Below are positions 13,301 to 25,045 of a stretch of 64,000 nt of DNA, one piece after another (the stretch's first letter is position 1; each line of letters starts with the position of its first letter). Position numbers and translations under genes: made by a program. The notes beneath the pieces were generated by a model that worked only from the letters and a program-made list of their open reading frames with translations, searched no databases and was not told where the DNA came from. Location: positions 14,147,568 to 14,211,567 of the forward strand of contig NC_057925.1 in the NCBI RefSeq assembly GCF_018873765.1, given 5' to 3'. The stretch is from Telopea speciosissima. Its lineage: Eukaryota > Streptophyta > Magnoliopsida > Proteales > Proteaceae.

Positions 13301-15717
13301 GTTTAGATGAAGTAGACCTATTATGGGAGAAGACAGCCCAGTTTAAATGACGTTCAAAGAAAGGACTGACCGCAGATGTCCATTACTTGTACTGCATCCC
13401 TCTTTATTCTGTTTTTTTTTTAATCTCCCAGTCAGTAGCAACCACAAAGCAAGACTGCTGGGACTGATAAAATCTGTCGAAGACTTTGGGACTTTAACAG
13501 AGTGTTTGAGGGCATCAATTTAATACTCAGTAATTTATTTTCCAAGAGGAAAAAGATCAGCAGTCCCTTTGGCACCAAAACTCTGATAGCAGTGGTGCCT
13601 TTTATATATGAGAAACTTGATGTAGGAATTTCATAGTGTTAATCCTACAGCTTGTGGATCTCACATTCAAGACCTCTAATGTTGGACAGAGAATAATAAA
13701 TCTACGTAGATCCATGGAGTAGATCAGGATTCAAGAAAAAGAGGCTGAAGTGGATCAGATGCATGCTAAATCTGGCCAAATTAATTGTAGAAATCCAAGT
13801 GACTTTCTTTGATAATCATGGAAGATTCAGGCCTTGAAGGATGAGTAACTTCATTAAGATGAGAGAGGCAATGAGGCATCGAATTTTGAAGTTTCAAAAA
13901 AACCGAGTTCTGTCATTTTCTTTAGGGTTATTTTTGGATGTGCAAACTTCTTGATTTTGTATTGTTTGAAAGTTTTAAGCTATCGTAGCAAGATCAAGAT
14001 CTTACACTTCAAAGTTGTGTCTGCTTTACTACGGGGTGCAAGTAATCTAATACGAGATATTTGTGTTTAATTATTTTATTAATTTTTGTAGGATGTTTTG
14101 ATCTTTTAAGTTAGTAGTAGGTCTAGTGGGCGAGCCTTGAAGCAACGGTTAAGTTGAGCTATTGCAACCATCAAGTTGTAGGTTCAAAACATGGAAACAG
14201 ACTCTCCGCAAAGTGGGGTAAGGCTGTGTACATTTGCCCCTCCCAGACCCTGCAGTAGCAGGAGCCTCATCACTGGGATGCTCTCTCTCAAGTTAGTAGT
14301 GGGTCTAATTAGGGCCAGTAAGTCTATAAATACATCATATTGGAGATTGTAATTAGATCTCTATTGAAGAAAATCCCCTTTGCTACCTCTTTGGGTTTTC
14401 TTTTTCTTGCTTTTTGGTGGGGTTATTGATGATGGTCAAACCTTTATCCTTGCACTCATTCGTTACCTCTGCATTGACCTCCTAGACGAATAGTATTTGT
14501 AATTTTTATTGACATAGTCATTTGATTAGTAGATAGTTCTGTTTGTTTCATAGTTCATTTGTGCATAGATAAAAATCTATGACTGACTAGCTAATATTCA
14601 TTTTAAGATGTTCTAGTATACTACTGTTTTTTTTTTTTTTTAAAAATACAAAACAAGCATATTACTAGTAATGGGATGCTATCTAAGTACATTTGATAAT
14701 ATTAACATATGACATAAGACAAAGGTTTTTTTTTGGGTGGGGGTGGGAAGGAGAGGGGTGGCTAAATGAAAAAATTGATTGAAAAACCTTCATATTGAAT
14801 AAATTTTTGCACAAAATTTTTATACTATTAGAGTTCAACAATACCTGGGTACTGTTATTGAGGATTCTGACCTCTTTGGGAGATTATTGCCATTTTGCAC
14901 GTATTTGCTTGTTTTGCCAGTATGTAGAGAGAGTACGGATGATTTTGGTAAAAATAGTAAAGTAGCTTGGTTATGTAAATATGATTTTTTATTTATTGGT
15001 CTAATATGAAATGCTTGGATGCTTAGATCCGTTGCTTGCATTCTTCAACTAATATGAGAGAATGTTGATTGGGATGATTTGGCCATGTGCAACAAAGACC
15101 AACAAATGCAGTGTTTCTGAAGTGAGTTGTGAAAAATTCACATGGTGCTAGGTCTTTAAAGGACAAGGAAGGTCAAAATAACTTGCATCTGTACTACTTT
15201 AACTTGTAGTACGGATCAAGCTTAGTTAAATTCGACTCTGATCAGCATCTCTTTTATATAATTTCTTGCATTTATGGCATGTTTAACCGCCACATGCATG
15301 ATCCATTCAGTCCATTTTAGAAATTAAATAGAAACAATTCTCTCTCTTTCTCAGACATACTCCTGTTTTGTGTGCATATGTATGTATGAACATACAATTA
15401 GTACTCATATGTAGCTGTTCTAGTATGTGGAATTTCACCATTTCAAAGTTTCATCTTGTACTTAAATTGAGTCCAAATCTTACCGATGGACACCAATTTC
15501 TGAATTATTTGGATTACATTCACAGGGAAAAGTAGAAGTGACAATTGCAGGAGGAAAAGTTGTATGGGAAGGTGGTGCTCTCAAGGTTCAACCTGGTTGG
15601 GGAAAATACATTGAGATGGCCCCTTTTAGTTATCTTTTTAATGGTATTGAAAGGGCTGATGCCACATACCTGTCATCTCTAAATGCTCCTGTTCGCCGTT
15701 TCAAAGCTGCAACTTGA
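8741..15717 (+). CDS. PYD2: Dihydropyrimidinase, C-terminal half (8 exons, 5' end not seen)
   Basis: Hydrolyses dihydrouracil and dihydrothymine, the second step of reductive pyrimidine catabolism. Exons: 8741-8861, 10497-10584, 10679-10757, 11810-11897, 12002-12042, 12129-12181, 12796-12952 and 15526-15717 (TGA stop). All join in frame to 272 codons, about half the usual plant length of roughly 500 aa. Visible motifs are [18 protein letters not shown] (metal-ligand His of the family), [25 protein letters not shown] (catalytic Asp), [40 protein letters not shown] and [18 protein letters not shown]. The frame is intact with canonical splice sites except the 10585-10678 intron, which needs a GC donor. 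The first visible exon has a good acceptor (ttttgtgcag), so upstream exons must exist; they are not in 1-8740. Introns hold two SINEs and several microsatellites. Confidence 0.95.
9647..10343. repeat. Microsatellite cluster in dihydropyrimidinase intron
   Basis: Simple repeats include CA then CT units at about 9647-9681, a GA tract at about 9863-9889, C and G runs at 9910-9935, and CT then AC units at about 10297-10343. These account for the short open frames there. Confidence 0.85.
10585..10678 (+). other. GC-AG intron (94 bp) of dihydropyrimidinase
   Basis: The conserved protein reads [15 protein letters not shown] across the junction. Only one joint gives this: exon ending ...GCTGCGAA, intron starting GCAAGAAC and ending TTTAG, next exon GTATGTC. 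The donor is GC rather than GT. GC-AG introns are a known minority class and usually have a strong AG|GCAAG context; here the exon ends in AA. Confidence 0.75.
10875..11055 (-). mobile_element. Au-like SINE in dihydropyrimidinase intron
   Basis: Read on the minus strand it has a tRNA-like head (A-box-like tggttagagg, B-box-like cgggtttgagtc), then the Au body (aaacagcctctctaggaa, cccagacccggcactggtgg) and an oligo-T end. A perfect 17-bp target duplication aatcatatcctccaaat flanks it (10858-10874 and 11056-11072). The head segment ttagagggtgggccttgg occurs twice, a short internal duplication. Confidence 0.9.
14126..14289 (+). mobile_element. Second Au-like SINE in dihydropyrimidinase last intron
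   Basis: The same family in forward orientation: gccttgaagcaacggttaag, a B-box-like gtaggttcaaaac, then ggaaacagactct and cccagaccctgcagtagc. Flanked by the 18-bp duplication aagttagtagtaggtcta (14108-14125) and aagttagtagtgggtcta (14290-14307), one mismatch. Confidence 0.88.
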
Positions 15718-16269
15718 GTTGCAGTTATCATTATTCTTTTCTTGGTAAGTAAGAAATCACAGGGAGTGCTATGCTGTGTAGTATTAAGTTATATCTTTAG
15801 TATTCTGCATTTGACAAAAGTTGAAAATTTATTTGAGCTTATATGTTTAAGAACAAAAAAAAAAACACACTCAATTATTGTATATATATTTATGGTTTTA
15901 AGCCAGGAAATTTTATGATTGTTATTACTTGTTTTTCATTGTTATCTTCACTATGGATCCTCCAATATCTTCTTTTTCCCTTTGATTTCCCAAATTCAAA
16001 GCTAAAATGGAAAAATCCAAATTAAATTTAAAATAATGAAGCAATGTAGCTCAATCTGGTATTACAGAAGCTTTTCAGTTTCACAAGAACAAAAATTATC
16101 TTTACAGATTACAGAATCAAACCGCATAGCTCTATTTTTGTTGAACAATTATCAAAAACAGCCAGGATTTTGCAGAGCTGATTGGATTGTGTACAAAATC
16201 AAGCCCCTATACAGCAAATAAAATAGCTCAAAATCTTATTTTTTCTCTGCACATTAAAGAAAGTAAAGG
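15718..16269. other. 3' flank between dihydropyrimidinase and the RIN4-like gene
   Basis: Carries the dihydropyrimidinase 3' UTR and perhaps the downstream end of the minus-strand RIN4-like gene. I searched for a third RIN4-like exon with the Cys-rich tail that some family members have and saw none. The AT-rich open frames here are not convincing. Confidence 0.4.
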
Positions 16270-16341
16270 TTATTCCACCTTACTAAATACAGATACATTA
16301 AAGATAATAACAACATTATATTGAAGAAAATGAGGCCTTAC

Positions 16342-18188
16342 CACAACTGAATCATCTTCTTGTTGATGATTATGATTATGATTATGAGGATGATGATGGT
16401 TGTTCTGACGTGCAATCAGGTCTTCTTCATTTCCGAGGCTTAATCGATGATCGCTTTTGTATCGCTTCCTATTGTCACGAGCTTGAGTAAAAATCATTGA
16501 GTAATTGGTACCACCGCCACCACCACTGGCCTTGTTATCCCACCCTCCAAATTGAGGAACAGCCTTCCAACTATTTTTCTGAATTATAGTATATATGTTC
16601 AAATAATTAAAATCAACTTTCTAGTTTCTACTATTATGGTGGGAAAAAAACAGCAACAGAAAAATATAATTCCTCTAGGCTTAAAAACAGCACTAGAGAC
16701 CTTCCTTTCTCAAGCCATGTTCAGATAATTAGAGAGACATAACTTAAGGAAATAATCCCCTTATGCCCAACTACCAAACTGGACCTATGTTTGCTGGAAT
16801 GTCATAAAAAAATTTACAAAATGAGTTTATTTGGATGAAATCCTCAAGTGACCTCATTCTCTTTTATTAACATTTATTTAACCATGCTCACTCTGGTTGT
16901 AGGTAAAAGGGCAATGAGTAGAAACTGTGGTGAAACTTTTTCTTCACCACTCATAAATCTAAGGTCATCAATACTCCACCTTCCTCTATATGTTGGATGT
17001 CTGAAATTATCTTCACTGGTCCTTAACACCCATCCAAGTGCAATGATGGCTATAGGTGAAGAAATTCCTCCTTCATTGTGGCTTGAGGTAAACTCGCTCT
17101 AAAAAATTTTGTAATCATATGATAGAAAATTGTAAATAAACTTCTCAAATGAGATCCCTTTTTTTTCATTTTCAATTCTAAGGAATTTGATTGAAAAGTA
17201 AAATAAAACTCCATTATTAGATTTGGGAAGATATTTAGTTATGCTATAGTAATAATTAAATTTTTTTTTTAATTTTTTCGTAATTGGAATTCCGTTACTT
17301 TCATTTCACGTCAAGTAGATGAGGCCATAATGACATCTAATGAGACATAATCAACTGATAAGCTTGTGCAATGAGGATGCATGGTAGTGCTAAACAAAAA
17401 AACAAGGTCAAATAACTTCCTTCCATGTTTCCAAACAGAGTCTTCACGAAACGGAAGAAAATCAATAGAAAACAAAACAAATAAGGGTCTAACTTGAGTA
17501 CGAAAGTAGGGCGAGTTTCCTGTCACTCACGATGAAGAGAGAATCTCTTAACTCATGGTTTTGGTGTTCGGTTGAGATTACTATAACAGTGGGGAAAGTA
17601 GTTTGGACATTCATATGGAGGTTATTATGACATCTCAATGGTAGGACACATAATTTTTTTAATTTTTTTGGCCAAGAGTATATTCATGAAGAAACTTTTA
17701 AAAAAAATGAAAGAAAACAAAAAAACCTATCGAGTTTTTTGCCATAGATTCAACAAAAATCTATGAAAAAGAATTATATATAAACAATTGAAGTAGATAA
17801 AAATTTAAATAAAGAAAAAGAGCCAAGAACAGTGCCATAAGAGAAACACATTCATTTGTCTCCGTAAGAAAACATGAAAAAGCTATCAAAACAAAAACCA
17901 AGGAAGAAAAAATAAGGATTGAGCAAAAACTCCTAGAAATCCTAATAAATTAATGGGTCGATGTTTTTTGTGCCGCAACCTACTCAAACACATGGGAGCG
18001 TCATTTCCACCATTCAGGGAGCAAGACGGTCATTTCACCCACCACCATGTGTCTGGGTATAACCTGCATCCCCAGAACATTTTCCCCAAATAATAATTCT
18101 GATTCTTTCCTTCCTATAGTTTCCATTGCTCCCTTTTGAGTTCCTTTTTCCTTACCTCTTGATGGCTTTCCATGGCTTGCATTGCCAT
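16342..18188 (-). CDS. RIN4/NOI-domain small protein (RPM1-interacting protein 4 family)
   Basis: Exon 1 is 18156-18188 (MAMQAMESHQE), with donor gtaagg. Exon 2 is 16342-16578, acceptor ttcag, phase 0. It begins KNSWKAVPQFGGWDNK and continues with TNYSMIFTQARDNRK and LSLGNEEDLIARQ. The VPxFGxW core is the NOI signature of RIN4 relatives, plasma-membrane immune regulators; that motif is also the known cleavage site for the AvrRpt2 protease. A His/Asn-rich tail (NNHHHPHNHNHNHQQ) follows. A donor-like gtaagg lies at 16341-16336, so a third exon may exist; reading through instead gives a stop at 16270. The 11-codon first exon was chosen because three in-frame ATGs precede a good donor in the right phase and similar family members start with a few residues before SW..VPQFG. 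Exon 2 is firm; exon 1 is inference. Confidence 0.8.
17957..18078. repeat. Foldback MITE-like palindrome in the RIN4-like intron
   Basis: The left arm gcaacctactcaaacacatg pairs imperfectly with the right arm ccatgtgtctgggtataacc. The centre carries the g(a)cggtcattt segment found in several other palindromes of this window. Confidence 0.5.
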
Positions 18189-19416
18189 GAGACGATGGAG
18201 GACAACTGAAGAACGAGCTACAATTTCTGTCCTAAAAGATTATTAGACTCTATTTTTTATACTCTAAATTTCGTAGGATATAAATAGACTTTGACCACGT
18301 GACAGCCTGTGATTGGGTATTGGAAAAAATTAACTGTCTAACCGTTTAGACAACTCTTAAACAGACCAGACAGGTAGACCCGCTTTCCTATTTTTAACTA
18401 ATTAAAAAAAGGAAGGATGAAGGGACTTATATGGTTTCACAGTTGTGGTGGGCCAGTTTTTTTGTTTTTTGTTTTCCCTACAAGATCAGATTATAATATA
18501 TTAAGGAATAAACAGAGAGATTACAGAATTAACGTCTAGGCATATTCAGACAAACAAATACTAAAGACAAGGAAACAGAAAATTCAACCTTCGGCAAAAC
18601 CATCAGCAGCTAAAACCTAATCTCCAAGTAATAGGTTAATTGTCTACCCTTGAGGATAGCTCACAGACTAAGTCAAGGGGGTTAGACTCTTATCTCTAAT
18701 GAGTTGTATCTCTTCTCTTTGTAACAAACATATCAATAGAAGTAAAGCTATATCCAATGTATTCCATAAAAAAATAAAAAAAAAGTAAAGCTATATCCAA
18801 TGTAAGTTGGTGTGGAAACCTATCCAACTCAATCTCTCTTTGAGTCGTCCCTGATGGAATTTATTATGAGCTTTTCCCATTATCATCTTCATCATCACCA
18901 TCAACAATCTCTTGAGTCTTTCAATTATAAAAGTGAAATCTAGAGTTGTGAATGCAAAATCGACCTAGAATACATATCAAACACTGCTTTGGTCTTCCTT
19001 GGATATCCCACAAGACCTCTTATTTAATATAAGAAGGGAGATCAAAATTTGGTGACGATAAATCACTTTTTGCAGCTTTAAATCAGCCCTAGAGTTTATT
19101 TTAGTTGCCCTTCCAAGATGGTCCCTAGCATTTCAAATGTGCTTATATTAGCAAAAAAAAAAAGTTTGGTCACGAGGTTCTAAGGCAATTAATTATTCAT
19201 CGTAGATTTCATCTGCGGATTCCTTTTATGTGTCTACATCGTGTACACAAAATAATACTTATACTTTCGTCTTGGATTTAATGTGTGGATCATAGTGGAA
19301 TTTCAATCTTTTTTTTAGTTTATTTCCTAGAGACATAGCTTAGGCTATTGCTCAAATCGCTTTGAATTTTGGGTTATTGACTCTCTCTTTGGTTTCTTTA
19401 ACTCTCTTCTACAGGG
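18189..19416. other. Intergenic DNA between the RIN4-like gene and SF3B6
   Basis: AT-rich with no coding region recognised. At about 18955-18995 the segment aatgcaaaatcgacctagaa matches one arm of the small foldback element at 24314-24441, probably a worn copy. Confidence 0.4.
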
Positions 19417-19675
19417 TTGGGTCATGCTAACCCTGACTGACCATGGGGGAAAAAGAGATGCATGGGTTGGCCAGGCTAGCTAGGAAGAAGAAAAGGAAGA
19501 AAGAAGAGAAATAAGAAGGAAAGAAAAAAAAGATAAAAAAGAATAAGAAGAAGACAGGGTCGGATTGAACCGGACCAGACTCAACCTGAGGCTTCAACCT
19601 TGGCTCAATCCGACCTGGCCCTAACTCGGAACCAAAAATTCCCAACTCTGACTTGTCCTCTGGGTCACCCTTACT
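19417..19675. repeat. Degenerate MITE-like repeat related to 28669-29214
   Basis: Contains gggttgggtcatgctaaccc, actcaacctgaggcttcaac and cgacctggccctaactcgg. These resemble the interior of the hAT-like MITE in the CYP75A pseudogene (gcctgaggcctcaaccctgg). Ends are not clear. Confidence 0.45.
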
Positions 19676-19904
19676 AAAAAGTAAAAACCTACATAATCCG
19701 ATTCCGAGGCCGATACAGATCCCGATTCCGGATTTTTAAACCTTTTGTCTATAGGCTCTCTACCTCGCGTTTTTCCATTCATTCGAAACCTCGTTCTTTC
19801 AACTCAGAACCCTAATTTTTCCTTCTTGAAGTCAATCGAAATCCCAGTTATTGAATTACTGGTTGTTCCTTTTAATTCCTCAGAGAGCAGGGGAAGTTGC
19901 AGTA

Positions 19905-20279
19905 ATGGCAACTATCAGTCTCCGAAAGGGAAACACACGTCTCCCACCTGAAGTGAACAGAGTTCTCTACGTTAGAAACCTCCCCTTTAACATCTCCAGC
20001 GAGGAGATGTACGATATCTTCGGCAAATATGGAGCGATACGGCAGATTCGTATTGGTACTAACAAGGATACCAGGGGCACGGCTTTCGTCGTCTATGAAG
20101 ATATCTATGATGCTAAGACTGCTGTCGATCATCTCTCTGGATTCAACGTTGCGAATCGGTATCTGATCGTGTTGTATTATCAGCAGGCCAAGATGAGTAA
20201 GAAGGTTGATCAGAAGAAGAAGGAAGACGAGATTGCTAAGATGCAGGAGAAATATGGGGTCTCCACAAAAGATAAGTAG
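19905..20279 (+). CDS. SF3B6: Splicing factor 3B subunit 6 (SF3b14/p14)
   Basis: Single exon, 124 aa, matching the usual length of plant SF3B6. It is part of the SF3b complex of U2 snRNP in the nucleus and contacts the pre-mRNA branch site. It starts [19 protein letters not shown]. One RRM covers about residues 18-95, with RNP2 LYVRNL (the family's branch-adenosine-contacting Tyr is in this strand) and RNP1 RGTAFVVY. Then comes [18 protein letters not shown], and a Lys-rich tail ends [12 protein letters not shown] 19905 was chosen over upstream in-frame ATG 19851 because family homology starts there. A polypyrimidine-AG (ttttaattcctcag, ending near 19882) just upstream may be a 5' UTR intron acceptor. 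No damage is seen. Confidence 0.96.
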   Translation: MATISLRKGNTRLPPEVNRVLYVRNLPFNISSEEMYDIFGKYGAIRQIRIGTNKDTRGTAFVVYEDIYDAKTAVDHLSGFNVANRYLIVLYYQQAKMSKKVDQKKKEDEIAKMQEKYGVSTKDK

Positions 20280-20785
20280 AGCTGTTCGATTGAAATTAGT
20301 TGTTTTTTGTTCTTGAATTGGGGTTTCTTTTAGACGGTGGAGTTCAGATGTTGCTTGTATTGATGTATAAGTAGACCTTTATTTTGTGCACAAAATCATA
20401 GATTCGGCTAATTTCTGGCAACTCGTCAAATATTAATTTCAAGTTCGTTTCTATAATCCTGTGTGTGTGGATAATCGTTTTGGTTAGTGATTATTGTGGT
20501 TTTAAAGCTTTTTAATTTTGTCAGATTTTGTAGGTTTTGTGTGCTTTGTTTTAATCTTTGTCTGTAGATTCTTTTCCCCTTGACCAATCTTCTTTAAGTT
20601 TGATTATGGAATAGATTTTGGGGTGGGTAAGGGAATGTTAAACCATTATATGAGTATGAAGTAACTTATATGGAAGTTCAGATGTGAGAGAGTTTCTACC
20701 AAAGGATTGGCTGTTGAGCTTGATGTTCAGGATTTTGTAGGTGAGGAATTGGTAATTTGCTTCGTTATATTCTAGGGACTCAAGG
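20280..20785. other. SF3B6 3' UTR and downstream DNA
   Basis: T-rich sequence after the stop. No second gene. The SF3B6 polyadenylation site could not be placed. Confidence 0.4.
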
Positions 20786-21060
20786 GATTTAATCGGGCAT
20801 GTTCTAGTGAAGAGAGGGGTTTCGAGTAAATATGTGGATATTTTAAAAGATATGTATGAGGACGTGGTGACTAGTGTGAGATTTGTGGGAGGTTAGGGCA
20901 AGGATTTCCCAATTACGATTGGGCTACGTCAGGAATCAGCCTTAAGCCCTTAGCTTTTTGCGTTTATCATGGACAACCTAACCAAGAACATTCAAGACAA
21001 GGTCCCGTGGTGTATGCTCTTCGCCGATGATATCTTTTATAATTTTGGAGAAAAAGATAT
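20786..21060 (+). mobile_element. RTE-type LINE reverse transcriptase fragment
   Basis: Reads with frameshifts as RGVSSKYVDILKDMYEDVVTS, then GKDFPITIGL, SALSPLAF and MDNLTKNIQDKVPWCMLFADD. These are RT motifs of RTE-like non-LTR elements: KMYE..TSVR, then G..QGSALSP and FADD. About 90 codons survive; neither end of the element is visible. Confidence 0.8.
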
Positions 21061-24000
21061 AGATTTTTTTTTCACCAGAAAGTCCAATTTTAGGCTTTAA
21101 TCAGTGGGACTGGATGCCAAGTCATATGATGTAAATATGGAGTACAAACTTCTTTGTAGGATTATAAAGTCAGGCCCTTGTGAAACTTTTTCCCCAAACC
21201 ACTGCTTCCCTTTTAGTTGAAAAATGCCGACATTCGTTTTAATAAGAATGTAGAAATTTGCAACTCTTTAATGCCAAATCATATGCATTCTTTTAGGCAC
21301 TGTTTGGATAGAGGTGTTTTGATGGGGGTGAGAATGAACAGTGAGGGAAAGTTGTCGGACTTTTCTAAAAACATGGGACAGTGAGATATTTGGATGGTAG
21401 GGGTGGGAAAGTTCTCATACAATCTCTGCAAGTCAGGTTTTCCCTGTCAGTTGGGTGTCTTCTTCTCCTCACCCCTTCAAAGTCTTACCAATTGGAAAAT
21501 CTGCTCTCTCTCTCTCCTGTTCAAGTATCAGCGAACGGGACACTATGCCAGATGACCAGAGTGGGATATTTCAGCAAGGATGAGAAGAAGTCTGGAGACA
21601 GAGGTTATGGAAAATCACAATGCAATTGATGGCTTTTCCATATTTTCACTCGGAAATTGGAATGGAGAATTGATGAAATAAGAAACATAGTCTTTCTATT
21701 CACAGAATCGTAAAGACAAATGTGAGATTTTAGAAGGATCAGAGAACAAACCCAGAAATTGCCGAATGATTCTTTGCTATTTCCTCTCTCTCTCCTCTTG
21801 GTCTGCCTGAAAAGAGTTCCCCGTAAGAGGGACAGTCGGAACAAGATGATGATTTGCGGTTTCATCAGACAGGATAGGATCAAAGATTTCGAAATTCGCC
21901 GATCATAGGTCAGAGCAGGTCAAGCAAGGGTTGGTCGAGCTTACTTTCGTTTCCTCTGTCCAACGGGAGGAGGAGAAACTGTAAATATCCAGTCTTTATA
22001 GGCTGGTTGCTCCCAAGTCAAAGAGAAGTTGCAACAGGCTTCTTCATACCATCGGACATAGCGTACTAAGGACTCAACCCAATAGCTGAGCATCACCTTT
22101 TCCACAAAATACTCCCCATCTTCTGCGAGCTTACGCTCCAAATCCTCCCGCATCCGGACATATATGTGTGGAGAACGGCAAGATTCCAAAAGTCTCCGGG
22201 ATTAATAAGAGTAGGGCTCTCTTTATTAACAACCTTATACTATAGATGTCTTTCCTTTTAACAACCCCATTATCAGTAGTAGGGCCCTTAGATACACGTA
22301 TCAAACTCCAGGAATGCCATTGTTCAATCTCCTTTGGTAGAGCTTAGAATGGAGACGATTGATGAGGGACCCATTATAGAGCTGCTGATAAGTCTGTCTG
22401 TTCTTCTTGTGCTGGCTGGCTGCCATTTCTGTGACCCAAACCCCACATGACTCCCTCCTCATCTGTTCCCCATCGTGCATCCATCATCCATATAGCAGGA
22501 TCGGTGTCAAAGATTGAGACGACTGAGGTTCAGAATGGGCTCCACAACTCTTCACCCTGCTGGTCCTACTTCAGGTCTTCGCTGCAACCATTGAGCGTGA
22601 GTTGGAGTGGATTAACCACGAGTTAGGGTGAGACGGTGAGTGATTGTGGCAAGAGCGAAGAGATCTGAGCTTATTCCAGAATCCAAGTGAGTGGGGGACA
22701 GATTGGGAGAAACTCATGTATTGTCTGTCTGCAACTCAAGGCTATGGTTTTGAAATGGGAACTTGAGGAGGAAGAAAGAGAATGAGATCGGTTCTGTAGC
22801 TCATCTCTCCCCTCACCTCTCCGCCCTTCTTGTCTACAGTCATTCTCTCTCTCAACCAAAAGAAATTTGGGGGGTGGGGGAGAGATGCTACAGTGATTCC
22901 CCCTTCTTTCCTATCCCTGTTTTCTCACACCACTGTACGTGGGACTGACTCAGCAAACTCTCCCACCCTACACTCCTTGCTATCCAATTGGGGTCTTAAG
23001 GAATTTGGAGTTGAGTTGGAGTCATGAGGATAAATTACCAGAGTTCACAAACCAAGGATGCCATGAATCTTTCACTGATACCTGATGCAGAGACAACCTG
23101 GTTGAAGTTACTGAAATAATGCCATCTGCATCTCTGCTGCGTTCAGTGCAATAAAGCCATGTTGGATATATCTTACATGACTTGATTCTTATGTTGAAGA
23201 CTGATATATCATTAGTGTGTAGCTTGTGAAACCATTTTTTATTATTTTTATTATTTTTATTATTTAATTTTATGAAAGGATTGTGAGATCGATGTTATTT
23301 AAGTGAACCAGGTACATTTTAAAGGACTAGGAAGTCTGGAATTACCTGAACACCCAAATGCATAGGGATCCAGATCCTCTCCAATAAGGAGATCACGCAA
23401 TGAGTGCCAATGAGGCATCCAACGGCTGGGCTGCCTGGCGCACATCCTGGCATACACCCAGTCAGCATGCCCTTACACCCAAGCGCCCAAGTTCAAAGGG
23501 ATCCTGATCCAACTCAAAGTCCATTGTCCATAAATTCACTCAGGTTGAGTAGAATTGTTGATGCACCTTACACCCAAGGGATCTTGTGCTGTAATATAGA
23601 CAGTTGATAAATTGGTATGCTTAGGTGATCAATTTGAGGTTCTGTTTTCCTCTTAGCTGACCTGCATGATTCATTCCCAGGTACCAATTCTAGTGTTAAT
23701 TTCCCTTTGGATATCTTGATGATTAAGATAAGCAGACTTAGTTATCTCATGACATGACCTGCAACACAAAATATGACAAATCCTCCCAATTAACCAGTAG
23801 ATGTAGTTATTTCCTGATTCTGTTTTTTTGTTTGTTTGGTGGGGGGGGGGGGGGTTGTTAATAGTTTTACCTGATTCAGAAGTAATGATAAATAAATATT
23901 AAATTGGATATTTCTTAATCAAATTTGAATATCTAAATCAGGCGATTCAAAATGAATACACTCAAATAAAATATCTATTGAATATCCTACTATTGGGAGA

Positions 24001-24313
24001 GAAAGAATAAAGAATTGTCACCTAGATTAGGATCTAGGACCCGCATAAAAAATATATGATATTCGAACTGGTCCAACTGTGGGATTGGGTTCGAATCAAG
24101 TTGTAGACCAGGAAAAGTATTAGGCATTCTGATCCATCCAGTTAATCCGATTTTTTTATTTATTTGGTATTTTTATTAAATAAATAAATACTCCAAACAC
24201 ATGCTTTTCATTATGATCCACATAAATCATGAAAATAGAATAAAGAAATACGACGAATTTAATTGCAGGAATAAAAGGGAACTTATTTCTACTCATACTC
24301 TACAAGAAATAGT
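21061..24313. other. Long stretch without a recognised gene
   Basis: Contains simple sequence, including TTATTTTTA repeats near 23236-23265 and 14 G in a row at about 23841-23854. The most protein-like open frame is 21941-22189 (minus), listed separately. A region around 23360-23520 has agatcctctcc and ggatcctgatcc segments like the ends of the palindromic MITEs further right. Confidence 0.35.
21941..22189 (-). other. Unrecognised 82-aa open frame, possible exon or transposon fragment
   Basis: The frame starts MESCRSPHIYVRMREDLERK and continues with LAEDGEYFVEKVMLSYWVES and CCNFSLTWEQPAYKDWIFTV. Its composition is protein-like, with charged and aromatic residues mixed and no low-complexity sequence. 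I do not know the family. Further upstream on the same strand (about 22310-22430) another frame reads MAASQHKKNRQTYQQLYNG. The two could be parts of one interrupted gene or a captured fragment; no clear splice sites link them. Confidence 0.25.
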
Positions 24314-24441
24314 TGGGTAGTGTTTGGTATGCATTCTTGAAATGCATTCCAGATCAATTTCGCATTCTTGGGTGATAAAAATAGTTATTTTTATTGTTTG
24401 AGAATGCAAAATCGACCTGGAATGCATACCAAACACAGCCT
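24314..24441. repeat. Small foldback MITE (~125 bp)
   Basis: The arm gtgtttggtatgcattc pairs with gaatgcataccaaacac at the other end, and inner parts (gcattccagatcaatttcgc against gcaaaatcgacctggaatgc) also pair. No coding capacity. Confidence 0.75.
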
Positions 24442-25042
24442 ATATGCATGAAATAACTTATGCAAAACAATTTAAAATAATGTTAAAAGCCCCAACCAGC
24501 CAACAAACAGTATTTATAGAAATGCCATTCTAAGTTTCGAACATGTATAAAACATAACTCAAAATATTAAACAATAGAAAAATAATATGAACTAATATGT
24601 AAACATACTAAATTAAAATATCTAAGTGTAGAATTAATAAATCATGAAAATAACATAAAAATTTGAAATTAATTAATTACTTAAAAGGCCTAAAGATACC
24701 CTTCTAGTGTATGAGGAGCCAAAATGATAGAAAATTAAAAATAAATTAGAAAACACATGAGCACTAATGACTTATATTAAAAGCGCTAGATAATTTGAAC
24801 GTGAAATTCGTGGGTAATAATTATACTTAAAATGATGAAAATGCCACTAATACTAAATACTACTCTTGAGATGTAAATAAATGCAGAAAAATTCAAAAAC
24901 TAGCATGAATTATATGAATGTAAATATATTGGAAAACATGAAATATGATATGGCATGAAAAGAATTCTATTATGTTTACCCAAAAAAAAAAAAAAGAATT
25001 CTACTACAACTATAAGGTGTCAAATGGTGCATGAGAAAAATC
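24442..25042. other. AT-rich DNA, nothing recognised
   Basis: Very AT-rich, no plausible gene, one A-run near 24980-24994. Confidence 0.4.
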
Positions 25043-25045
25043 TAA

